DNA from: Bacillus sp. EB01
Lineage (GTDB): Bacteria; Bacillota; Bacilli; Bacillales; Cytobacillaceae
Assembly (NCBI RefSeq): GCF_000613125.1
Contig: NZ_HG964497.1
Span: forward strand, 5,231,300-5,282,259
Length of the DNA: 50,960 bases
Reading direction: 5' to 3'
Part shown: one piece after another, positions 44,411 through 50,960 of the stretch
Position numbering within the stretch: the stretch's first letter is position 1
Layout of the letters: each line of letters begins with the position of its first letter
Translations under genes and position numbers: made by a program
The notes under the pieces: generated by a model
Told to the model about the DNA's origin: nothing
Seen by the model: only the letters and a program-made list of their open reading frames with translations
Database searches by the model: none

Positions 44411-45646
44411 TTAGACATCCGTATTTGTTATTGTCACTGTTGCTGTGGACTGGGCCATCCTCCATGAAACCCCATCAGGCCCATCAACCTGTATTTGAAC
44501 ATCATGCTCTCCTTCTTCAAGTCCGGCTAATTCAACAAAGAGCCGAAAATCGTCTGGTTCAAGCGTGTTGACCTGTTCTGCGGGGCCATACACGAGCAGG
44601 CTTGTACGACCATCCTTTGGAGTTTCAAACGTAACTTCAGCCCCCTCTGAAAGACCAGTAACATTGACCGGAATAGAAGAGAGACTGACCTCTTCTTCAG
44701 CTTTTTGGACATTCACTGTAATTTTGACCAATTCCGGAGAAACAGCTGTTATACCCTTTGATATAATAACTGGCACTGTTACTGTCGTGCTTTTTGTAAT
44801 CTTGCTCAAGTCAATTTCCGCACGCACCGCATCCGTATTCGCCAATATATTCTCATCTGCTGTTATTACCGCTTCCTTAGTATCGGATTCTATCGATTCC
44901 AGGACCAGCCCTTTAGGTAAACTTCCTTTTTCGACTATATTTATTGGAACTTTCTTCGTCAAGCTTTTTACAGGTATCGTTACTTCCACCGCTTCTGGTT
45001 CCACAATAACATCGAGTTTATTTAAGTCCTTATCAAGTACACGTATATTTGCATCTCGTGTTGTTGTTTCTGAAATCGGCTCCTTTAAATCTAAAGTTGC
45101 CTTTACATAGGTGATACTTTCAATAACATCACGAGGACCGGTTATTTTTACTCTTTCTGGTTTAATCTGCGGGGGAGATGCGCCGAACCCATCCAAGACC
45201 TTTCCTGAATCGTATTCCGCTTCCACTTTGAATTCACGGGTGATCCGCTCCTGAATCGTAATGTTAACAGAGGCGGGGGACAGTTTTGCGTCCAGTTTAT
45301 CAGAGAGTTTCCTAATCTTTAACTTTACGTTTCGCTTGCCTACCTCTGCATCCGACAACTCTACATAAACCTCGAAATTCTTAAGAGTCTTTGCATTTTG
45401 AACATGGCTTTTAGGACCTGAAACCTGTACATTGACCGTCTCAGGCAAGCCTGTGACAATAAGATTCTTAGTATCATAATAGGCATTAAGTGGAACATCT
45501 TCTATTGTTTCTGTCGTTTCATCTCCTGGTACATAAATTTCTTTTAGCTGGTTTCCCGCTTTTTCAGGAACAGAAGAATAGAGCAGGAAGGCTAGCAGGA
45601 GGGCAACGACCTTGACAAACCAGCTGTTGTCCAGCAATCTATCCAT
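44411..45646 (-). CDS. cdaR: CdaR, YbbR-domain regulator of c-di-AMP synthase
   Basis: A 411-residue protein with one N-terminal membrane anchor (about residues 8-24) and four extracytoplasmic YbbR domains, visible as repeats containing [49 protein letters not shown] and [14 protein letters not shown]. CdaR interacts with CdaA and modulates its activity. Its start overlaps the end of cdaA by 8 nt, showing translational coupling. The downstream gene is glmM. Confidence 0.95.
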   Translation of the reverse strand: MDRLLDNSWFVKVVALLLAFLLYSSVPEKAGNQLKEIYVPGDETTETIEDVPLNAYYDTKNLIVTGLPETVNVQVSGPKSHVQNAKTLKNFEVYVELSDAEVGKRNVKLKIRKLSDKLDAKLSPASVNITIQERITREFKVEAEYDSGKVLDGFGASPPQIKPERVKITGPRDVIESITYVKATLDLKEPISETTTRDANIRVLDKDLNKLDVIVEPEAVEVTIPVKSLTKKVPINIVEKGSLPKGLVLESIESDTKEAVITADENILANTDAVRAEIDLSKITKSTTVTVPVIISKGITAVSPELVKITVNVQKAEEEVSLSSIPVNVTGLSEGAEVTFETPKDGRTSLLVYGPAEQVNTLEPDDFRLFVELAGLEEGEHDVQIQVDGPDGVSWRMAQSTATVTITNTDV

Positions 45647-46466
45647 TTCTCTTCATCCTCCAATTCCACCGGTTTGAAGAAGCAGGCTTAGATTTTTCAG
45701 AACCTGCCAATTCCGTTGTAACCATTTCCTTAAAAGCATCCATGCTGAGATCCCGGTAAAGCTCACCATTCTTTGTTAAAGAAACTGCACCGGTCTCCTC
45801 CGATACAACTATTGTAATACTATCCGTAACCTCGCTGATCCCCAAAGCAGCTCTGTGCCTGGTCCCAAGTTCTTTTGAAATGAAGGGACTTTCTGATAGC
45901 GGAAGGTAGCAGGCTGCAGCCGCAACATTGTTTTTTTGTAAAATTACAGCCCCGTCATGCAAAGGCGTGTTCGGGATAAAGATATTGATCAGAAGCTCCG
46001 ATGAAATTTTCCCATCCAGCCTTATGCCTGTTTCAATATAATCTGTCATTCCCGTTTCCCGTTCAACTGAAATCAGAGCCCCAATCCGCCGTTTCGCCAT
46101 GTAATCCACGGCTTTTACAATGGCTGTAGTCGTCTTCTCCAGCTCCTCTTCTTCCTGGCTGCCGCTCCTAGAAAAGAAACGGCCGCGTCCCAGCTGTTCT
46201 AGCGCTCTCCTTAGCTCAGGCTGAAAAATAATGATAATCGCAAGGAATCCCCATGTGATAATGTTATCAACAATCCAGCTTAACGTTTTAAGCCCAAGGA
46301 AGTCACTTAACACTTTGACTAGAAGAATCACAAAAATTCCCTTAAGTAGTTGGACTGCCTTCGTTCCTTTTATTAGCATGATTAATTTATATACGACATA
46401 CCAGACAATGGCGATATCGACAATACCGGCCAAGTAGTCAAATAGCGAAATATCTCCAAACGGCAT
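45639..46466 (-). CDS. cdaA: CdaA, membrane diadenylate cyclase
   Basis: Makes c-di-AMP, the essential messenger controlling potassium and osmotic balance. The 275-residue product has three N-terminal membrane helices (about 10-90) and a DAC domain (about 100-250). The active-site motifs DGAVIL (near 170) and GTRHRAALG (near 200) are intact, as is SEETGAVSL. The ATG has CGGAGGAAAG upstream. It is the first gene of cdaA-cdaR-glmM and lies downstream of sigW-rsiW as in B. subtilis (ybbP). Confidence 0.98.
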   Translation of the reverse strand: MPFGDISLFDYLAGIVDIAIVWYVVYKLIMLIKGTKAVQLLKGIFVILLVKVLSDFLGLKTLSWIVDNIITWGFLAIIIIFQPELRRALEQLGRGRFFSRSGSQEEEELEKTTTAIVKAVDYMAKRRIGALISVERETGMTDYIETGIRLDGKISSELLINIFIPNTPLHDGAVILQKNNVAAAACYLPLSESPFISKELGTRHRAALGISEVTDSITIVVSEETGAVSLTKNGELYRDLSMDAFKEMVTTELAGSEKSKPASSNRWNWRMKRNG

Positions 46467-46609
46467 TGGCTTTCCTCCGGTAATTTAATATGTAAGCCCA
46501 TTTTTGGGAGTATCTATTTAGATAAATGTAACTTTCTCATTATAGCACAAAATACGCTACTACTTATCATATTCATTTATTACGGGAGAAATCCTGCTGA
46601 AACAATATA

Positions 46610-46636
46610 AGGCATCGGTATAGCACCGATGCCTGT
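46610..46636. terminator. Hairpin between rsiW and cdaA
   Basis: AGGCATCGGT, loop, ACCGATGCCT forms a 10-bp stem about 35 nt after the rsiW stop. The T run is better on the plus strand (GTTTTAAAAAA); on the minus strand it is only TATATTGTTTC, so readthrough into cdaA is possible. Confidence 0.6.
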
Positions 46637-46667
46637 TTTAAAAAATACAGCCCCTAAACCAGCGAGT

Positions 46668-47288
46668 TTATTCATTCTGTCCCAGTCCAACAAGATTGGT
46701 GGCAGCATTCTTAATATGATACCAGATTAAGTCAAAGGTTTTATCGACCTCTTCAATTTTACCAGTTACATTCCCTGCTGAGGCCAAATAATTTTCACCA
46801 TTAATGACTGTTACATCTCCTTGGACTTCGCCTTCAATCTTGATATCCCCATTCTTTACTACTAGGTCGCCCTTGACAACCTTGCCTTCAGGAACAATGA
46901 CCGTATCATTTTGTATTACTACCTGGTCAGCGTTCGTAGTCGAGAATTCTTGATCGGTATTGCCCGCTATTGAAAAGAGGCTCCCTGCCATTAGGACAAT
47001 AAATACAGCTGCCGCTGAAACGATAGGGTGGCCTTTCATCCAACGCTGGATCCCCACCTTCCTTTTTTCTCTTGGGAGTTTCGCCATAACTGACTCGGTA
47101 AATCCCTGTGGCGCCTGTATATGGGATGTACTTTTTACAAGAGCGACAGACTTTTCAAGTTCATGAAAAAGTCTTTGGCAATCTTTGCAAGTGCCAAAGT
47201 GTTCCTTTAACAATTGTTCATGTTCTGGTTCAATATCTTCATCCAGGTAGTCGTGCATGTAGCCAATGATTTGATCAGGGCATTTCAT
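46668..47288 (-). CDS. rsiW: RsiW, anti-SigW factor
   Basis: A 206-residue single-pass membrane anti-sigma factor. The cytoplasmic zinc-binding ZAS domain shows Cys3 and H30-x3-C34-x2-C37; a basic stretch precedes the membrane helix (about 88-108: HPIVSAAAVFIVLMAGSLFS), and the extracytoplasmic part has a repetitive strand pattern (VVKGDLVVKNGDIKIEGEVQ). In B. subtilis, RsiW is cleaved by PrsW, RasP and ClpXP upon envelope stress, freeing SigW. It starts 13 nt after sigW and is co-transcribed with it. Confidence 0.95.
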   Translation of the reverse strand: MKCPDQIIGYMHDYLDEDIEPEHEQLLKEHFGTCKDCQRLFHELEKSVALVKSTSHIQAPQGFTESVMAKLPREKRKVGIQRWMKGHPIVSAAAVFIVLMAGSLFSIAGNTDQEFSTTNADQVVIQNDTVIVPEGKVVKGDLVVKNGDIKIEGEVQGDVTVINGENYLASAGNVTGKIEEVDKTFDLIWYHIKNAATNLVGLGQNE

Positions 47289-47301
47289 ACTAGTTCACCT
47301 C

Positions 47302-47865
47302 TCACACATGTCGTAACTGTTTTCTTAATGCTTCACGTCCTCTATGAATCCGGGTCTTTACCGTCCCTAGAGGTAAATCCAATATTTCACTTATTTCATT
47401 TAATGAGAGTTCATCAATATACTTAAGAACAATCGCTGATCTGTATTTGTCAGGAAGTTTTATAATTTCCCCTTGTATGGTTTCCTGAAGTTCCATTTTT
47501 TCCAATTCCTTTTCAGGAAGCGGTGTTTCTGATGGTATACGTGAATAGAGATTCAACCCTTCAGTTCCAGCCATTTCCGCATCCAGATAAAAATCCGGTT
47601 TTTTCTTTCTAATCCGGTCTATACATAAGTTGGTCGCAATCCGATATAGCCAGGTTGAAAATTTATATTCCTGATTATAGCTATTAATATTTACATATGC
47701 CCGGATAAACGCTTCTTGAGCGATGTCCTCAGCCTCATGTCTGTTGCCAAGCATCCGAAAGGCCAGTTGGAACAGTTTGTCTTTATAGATTTCAACAATC
47801 TCTGCAAAAGCGTCCTGGTCACCTTTTTTTACTTGTTTTATCCTTTTTTTCACAAGAGCATCCAA
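47302..47865 (-). CDS. sigW: SigW, ECF sigma factor for envelope stress
   Basis: 187 residues, the same length as B. subtilis SigW. Region 2 shows YKDKLFQLAFRMLGNRHEAED and AFIRAYVNINSYNQEYKFST; region 4 is seen as LPDKYRSAIVLKYIDELSLN followed by EISEILDLPLGTVKTRIHRGR. SigW controls genes for detoxification and resistance to cell-envelope attack. Translation starts at TTG with GGAGGTAAACC upstream. It is autoregulated through the perfect SigW promoter at 47903-47928. Confidence 0.98.
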   Translation of the reverse strand: MDALVKKRIKQVKKGDQDAFAEIVEIYKDKLFQLAFRMLGNRHEAEDIAQEAFIRAYVNINSYNQEYKFSTWLYRIATNLCIDRIRKKKPDFYLDAEMAGTEGLNLYSRIPSETPLPEKELEKMELQETIQGEIIKLPDKYRSAIVLKYIDELSLNEISEILDLPLGTVKTRIHRGREALRKQLRHV

Positions 47866-47902
47866 TGGTTTACCTCCGCCTCCAATTGCGGCTATGCGAT
47901 TT

Positions 47903-47928
47903 TACGAATCGCTTGCAAAAAGGTTTCA
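47903..47928 (-). promoter_or_regulatory. SigW autoregulatory promoter
   Basis: Minus strand TGAAAC (47923-47928), 16-nt spacer, CGTA (47903-47906). This is the exact ECF SigW consensus, located 38 nt before the sigW start codon. Confidence 0.95.
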
Positions 47929-48038
47929 TTTATTTTAAAACAATTTTATCAAAATCTTGGCAATTATGGTGTAGAAAGGTTTGAAAATAACAAATAACGG
48001 AGATAAAAATAGTAAATTTTTAAAAGGGAATGGTAAAT

Positions 48039-48206
48039 ATGAACTATCAGCTTACAAAATTGGCCCAAGATATAGAAATGTCGAGGAAAGAAATGGTCAA
48101 GCTTGCTTCAAACACCCCACTAACGGATCGAAATGTGGTTGAAGCAAGTGCAAAATTAGATAACCTACTCAACACATATCATTTATTGATCGCCAAAAAA
48201 GCCTGA
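48039..48206 (+). CDS. Spo0E-like aspartyl-phosphate phosphatase (55 residues)
   Basis: A very short plus-strand gene. The product reads DIEMSRKEMVKLASNTPLTD followed by VVEASAKLDNLLNTYH, with the Spo0E-family signature S-x-x-L-D at residues 37-41 in the second of two helices. Spo0E-type phosphatases dephosphorylate Spo0A-P and restrain sporulation; others of the family have different Asp-phosphate partners. A purine-rich AAAAGGGA site lies ahead of the ATG. It stands between sigW and rocF on the opposite strand to both, with a terminator after it. Family assignment rests on the motif and size. Confidence 0.8.
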   Translation: MNYQLTKLAQDIEMSRKEMVKLASNTPLTDRNVVEASAKLDNLLNTYHLLIAKKA

Positions 48207-48238
48207 ATCTCCGCTAAATGGAATAGTGGTAATTAAAA

Positions 48239-48284
48239 ACCAGCAGTCCCAAAGTAATTGGTCTGCTGGTATTTTCATTTTTGA
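48239..48284. terminator. Bidirectional terminator between the Spo0E-like gene and rocF
   Basis: ACCAGCAG, 16-nt loop, CTGCTGGT. Plus strand: followed by ATTTTCATTTTT. Minus strand: followed by TTTTAATT. Confidence 0.85.
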
Positions 48285-48360
48285 AAAAAATCAGATGTTG
48301 AATGGACACTAAAAGAGAGGAAGGATCAACATACCGATTTTATTAGTTTAATCTAATCTA

Positions 48361-49257
48361 TTAAAGCAGCTTCTCCCCAAATAGCGAACCCATCAACTCC
48401 ACTGCTACAGTAGCTGTCTTATTTCGCTCATCCAAGATGGGATTTACTTCCACAAATTCAGCTGATGTGATGATTTCAGCCTCTGCAAGCATTTCCATTG
48501 CCAGATGACTTTCCCGGTACGTTATTCCGCCATATACAGGAGTACCAACACCAGGGCAGTCAAGTGGGTCAAGCGCATCCAAATCAAGTGATAAATGGAC
48601 ACCGTCCGTTTTAGTTTTAAGATAAGAAATTGTTTCTTCAATCACTTTAGCCATACCCATTCTATCAATTTCGTGCATGGTATATACTTTAATGCCCTTT
48701 TCTTTAATTAAATCCTTTTCGCCCTCATCCAATGCTCTTGCACCAATAATAACAATATTCTCGGGCTTTATCTTTGGACTGTAACCGCCAATTTCGGTTA
48801 ATTTCTTATGGCCGAGACCAAGACTGACTGCAAGAGGCATACCATGAATATTTCCTGATGGAGAGGTGTCTGCTGTATTTAAGTCGCCATGCGCATCATA
48901 CCAGATGACACCTAAGTTATTGTAATGCTTTCCAATACCTGCAAGTGTCCCAATCGCTATACTATGATCTCCACCCAGGACAAGCGGGAAGGCCCCTTTC
49001 GCCACTACTTGATCCACTATATCAGCTAACTGCTCACTTTTTTCAGTTATCAATTCCAAGTTGCGCAAATTGGACTGTTGGTCAATAACAACCTCTGGGC
49101 GCCCAATTGGAATATCCCCTAAATCCTCTATATGATCAAACAAAATCCTTAACCTTTCAACTACCTCTGCATAGCGTATTGCACTCGGTCCCATATCCAC
49201 GCCTCGTCGCAATTGCCCCAGGTCCATAGGCATGCCGATTATAGACAATCTCTTCAT
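48361..49257 (-). CDS. rocF: Arginase
   Basis: RocF hydrolyses arginine to ornithine and urea. The 298-residue product has the Mn-binding motifs GGDHSIAIG near 97, [10 protein letters not shown] near 122 and [10 protein letters not shown] near 225, and the substrate loop [11 protein letters not shown] near 133. The ATG has GGGGGAGGAAAAG upstream. Unlike B. subtilis it is not with rocDE; it stands alone between sigW and the tRNA cluster. Upstream lies a TTGAGT/TAAAAT promoter and a 26-bp palindrome that may be an operator. Confidence 0.97.
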   Translation of the reverse strand: MKRLSIIGMPMDLGQLRRGVDMGPSAIRYAEVVERLRILFDHIEDLGDIPIGRPEVVIDQQSNLRNLELITEKSEQLADIVDQVVAKGAFPLVLGGDHSIAIGTLAGIGKHYNNLGVIWYDAHGDLNTADTSPSGNIHGMPLAVSLGLGHKKLTEIGGYSPKIKPENIVIIGARALDEGEKDLIKEKGIKVYTMHEIDRMGMAKVIEETISYLKTKTDGVHLSLDLDALDPLDCPGVGTPVYGGITYRESHLAMEMLAEAEIITSAEFVEVNPILDERNKTATVAVELMGSLFGEKLL

Positions 49258-49284
49258 CTTTTCCTCCCCCTTTGTATTTCTTTC

Positions 49285-49314
49285 ATTTTAACCTCTATGA
49301 GCAAATTGACTCAA
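49285..49314 (-). promoter_or_regulatory. Possible SigA promoter of rocF
   Basis: Minus strand TTGAGT (49309-49314), 18-nt spacer, TAAAAT (49285-49290). No -24/-12 SigL promoter is seen. Confidence 0.5.
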
Positions 49315-49321
49315 CACAGCA

Positions 49322-49347
49322 GAGCACTGCATATATATACAGTACTC
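49322..49347. promoter_or_regulatory. 26-bp imperfect palindrome upstream of the rocF promoter
   Basis: GAGCACTGCATAT against ATATACAGTACTC: two mismatched pairs in 13. It lies just upstream of the -35 box, a usual place for an activator site. Confidence 0.55.
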
Positions 49348-49451
49348 ACTAAAAAAATATATGGCTGCATTCCAACTGATGTTACATTCATATCCTTTTG
49401 CTTCTATCTTAAGAAACCAATCATTCAACCCACACGGAATCGACTCCTTGA

Positions 49452-49487
49452 AATAAAAAAAGCCTTAAATTCAATGAATTTAAGGCT
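49452..49487 (-). terminator. Terminator of the right rrn-tRNA operon
   Basis: Minus strand AGCCTTAAATTCA, one-base centre, TGAATTTAAGGCT, then seven T and ATTTC; it follows the last tRNA (Ala). Confidence 0.93.
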
Positions 49488-49511
49488 GAAATGGTCTATA
49501 TGTATGTGTGA

Positions 49512-49587
49512 TGGTGGAGCCTAGCGGGATCGAACCGCTGACCTCCTGCGTGCAAAGCAGGCGCTCTCCCAGCTGAGCTAAGGCCCC
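49512..49587 (-). tRNA. tRNA-Ala (TGC)
   Basis: Acceptor GGGGCCT pairs with AGGCTCC, anticodon TGC in loop TTTGCAC, CCA encoded. Last tRNA of the right operon. Confidence 0.95.
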
Positions 49588-49592
49588 AGTCA

Positions 49593-49667
49593 TGGAGCGG
49601 AAGACGGGGCTCGAACCCGCGACCCCCACCTTGGCAAGGTGATGTTCTACCACTGAACTACTTCCGC
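49593..49667 (-). tRNA. tRNA-Gly (GCC)
   Basis: Acceptor GCGGAAG pairs with CTTCCGC, anticodon GCC in loop TTGCCAA, CCA encoded. Confidence 0.95.
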
Positions 49668-49723
49668 ACTCTGAAATAAGTATAACCAAAAATAGTAAAA
49701 TGGACAATGATATAATTATAAGG

Positions 49724-49796
49724 TGAGCCATGAAGGACTCGAACCTTCGACCCTCTGATTAAAAGTCAGATGCTCTACCAACTGAGCTAATGGCTC
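49724..49796 (-). tRNA. tRNA-Lys (TTT), CCA not encoded
   Basis: The mature body is identical to 616-691, but after the discriminator A the DNA reads CCT rather than CCA. Confidence 0.95.
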
Positions 49797-49904
49797 GAAC
49801 TAATTATAAGCAGCGTAATCCGATGCGCCACTCGTATCTGCAAGCTTATGTAATGACTTGAAAGAGTTTTGCTTATTTATGCGAATGAGCCGCAAAATAA
49901 AAAA

Positions 49905-49979
49905 TGGCTGGGCTAGCTGGATTCGAACCAACGAATGACGGAGTCAAAGTCCGTTGCCTTACCGCTTGGCTATAGCCCA
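49905..49979 (-). tRNA. tRNA-Gln (TTG)
   Basis: Same anticodon arm and acceptor as 862-936, with small differences in the T arm stem (CGTTGGTTCGAATCC against CGTAGGTTCGAATCC); CCA encoded. Confidence 0.95.
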
Positions 49980-50065
49980 ATAATTATTTTCAGCTCTTTA
50001 AAAGTCAATAAACTTAAAAAGAACATACATAGTATGCCTCTAAATATTGAAGCATATTCAAAAAA

Positions 50066-50150
50066 TGGTGGAGGGGGACGGATTCGAACCGCCGAACCCC
50101 GAGGGAGCGGATTTACAGTCCGCCGCGTTTAGCCACTTCGCTACCCCTCC
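50066..50150 (-). tRNA. tRNA-Tyr (GTA)
   Basis: Class II tRNA of 85 nt, acceptor GGAGGGG, anticodon GTA in loop CTGTAAA, long variable arm, CCA encoded. Confidence 0.95.
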
Positions 50151-50154
50151 AAAA

Positions 50155-50230
<76 letters not shown>

Positions 50231-50249
50231 ATTTTTAAAAAATATTAAA

Positions 50250-50325
50250 TGGTGGAGGATGACGGGATCGAACCGCCGACCCTCTGCTTGTAAGGCAGAT
50301 GCTCTCCCAGCTGAGCTAATCCTCC
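50250..50325 (-). tRNA. tRNA-Val (TAC)
   Basis: Acceptor GGAGGAT pairs with ATCCTCC, anticodon TAC in loop CTTACAA, CCA encoded. Confidence 0.95.
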
Positions 50326-50328
50326 ATA

Positions 50329-50403
50329 TGGTGACCCCTACGGGATTCGAACCCGTGTTACCGCCGTGAAAGGGCGGTGTCTTAACCGCTTGACCAAGGG
50401 GCC
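50329..50403 (-). tRNA. tRNA-Glu (TTC)
   Basis: Same body as 954-1025 but with CCA encoded. Confidence 0.95.
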
Positions 50404-50414
50404 TTCAAAAAATA

Positions 50415-50487
50415 AGCTTCCAAGCGGGCTCGAACCGCTGACCTCTTCCTTACCATGGAAGTGCTCTACCTACTGAGCTATGGAAGC
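50415..50487 (-). tRNA. tRNA-Thr (GGT), CCA not encoded
   Basis: Acceptor GCTTCCA pairs with TGGAAGC; anticodon GGT in loop ATGGTAA. The discriminator T is followed by TAT, so CCA is not encoded. Confidence 0.92.
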
Positions 50488-50510
50488 ATTATTCTATAAT
50501 GCATAAAAGG

Positions 50511-50582
50511 CTCCGCAGGTAGGACTCGAACCTACGACCGATCGGTTAACAGCCGATTGCTCTACCACTGAGCTACTGCGGA
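50511..50582 (-). tRNA. tRNA-Asn (GTT), CCA not encoded
   Basis: The mature body equals 1141-1215, but the 3' end reads CCT instead of CCA. It is the first tRNA after 5S. Confidence 0.95.
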
Positions 50583-50590
50583 ATAATGGA

Positions 50591-50707
<117 letters not shown>

Positions 50708-50821
50708 CAATGAAGACATATTTTATTATAATGTCTTTTTGTTTTTTTTCAAGAGAAATTTTGTTCCCTCAAAACTGGGTAATCGTAAAGGAAGAATCAG
50801 AAGAAACGAAGTAATCAAATA

Positions 50822-50960
50822 TGGTTAAGTCCTCGATCTATTAGTATCAGTCAGCTCCACACGTCGCCGTGCTTCCACCTCTGACCTATCAACCTGATCA
50901 TCTTTCAGGGATCTTACTTCTTGCGAATGGGAAATCTCATCTTGAGGGGGGCTTCATGCT
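50822..50960 (-). rRNA. rrl: 23S ribosomal RNA, 3' end (partial)
   Basis: The minus strand ends with the typical Bacillus 23S 3' terminus (CGAGGACTTAACC preceded by AGCTGACTGATACTAATAGA). Only about 139 nt are in the window; the gene continues past the right edge. Confidence 0.92.

Noticed and set aside
44379-44418. N-terminal extension of GlmM
   Set aside because: GlmM proteins start at [12 protein letters not shown]; the 15 extra codons run from an upstream position without a ribosome binding site.
49213-49524. 103-residue plus-strand frame over the rocF start and tRNA region
   Set aside because: It overlaps the rocF promoter and the tRNA operon terminator, and the translation shows no protein-like conservation.

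Overview
The window is chromosomal DNA from a low-to-moderate GC Gram-positive spore former of the family Bacillaceae (Bacillus sensu lato). The evidence is a complete rsb-sigB operon in the Bacillus order, sigW-rsiW, a glmS ribozyme ahead of glmS, the sporulation micro-protein CmpA, a Spo0E-like phosphatase, AGGAGG-type ribosome binding sites with many TTG/GTG starts, and tRNA operons of Bacillus type. Nothing in it looks like a prophage, plasmid or CRISPR locus. Most genes are on the minus strand, so the biological reading direction is from the right end to the left end.

Right end, read on the minus strand: the 3' end of a 23S rRNA, a 5S rRNA and ten tRNAs (Asn, Thr, Glu, Val, Thr, Tyr, Gln, Lys, Gly, Ala) closing with a terminator. 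Then come rocF (arginase), a plus-strand Spo0E-like micro-gene, sigW-rsiW behind a textbook SigW promoter, cdaA-cdaR-glmM (c-di-AMP synthesis and cell-wall precursor supply), tcyP (cystine uptake) with an unusual structured 3' region, and glmS behind its ribozyme.

Middle (about 23-39 kb): an accessory stretch on both strands. It holds a decayed metal-handling island (an intact HMA copper-chaperone-like gene, a frameshifted small gene, a second HMA remnant and the C-terminal stump of a P-type ATPase), a GGDEF protein, an ArsR-MFS pair, catE with a clear promoter and operator, a CNNM/CorC membrane protein, an orphan RsbT paralogue, a gltP-like transporter, a CmpX-like channel gene with a perfect SigB-type promoter, a lipid kinase, mgtE and an unrecognised 258-residue gene.

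Left part: ddl, murF, an esterase, cshA, uvsE, ydbS-ydbT, a rhomboid protease, acpS, a lipoprotein, alr and the mazEF (ndoAI-ndoA) toxin-antitoxin pair lead into the rsbR-S-T-U-V-W-sigB-rsbX general stress module, which carries an internal SigB autoregulatory promoter. Then follow tex, cmpA and a SprT-like gene. The window ends with ten tRNA genes behind a near-perfect SigA promoter that run straight into the leader of another rRNA operon, whose 16S gene lies just outside. About 50 kb of stress and envelope genes are therefore bracketed by two rrn-tRNA loci in the same orientation.

The genes form a coherent envelope and stress block: peptidoglycan precursors (glmS, glmM, ddl, murF, alr), second messenger (cdaA, cdaR), and stress sigma factors (sigW, sigB). 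The most interesting unexplained items are the orphan RsbT, the SigB promoter on the channel gene, the degraded metal island, the structured RNA-like element after tcyP, the palindrome before rocF, a MITE-like repeat, and a tRNA-Lys fragment.
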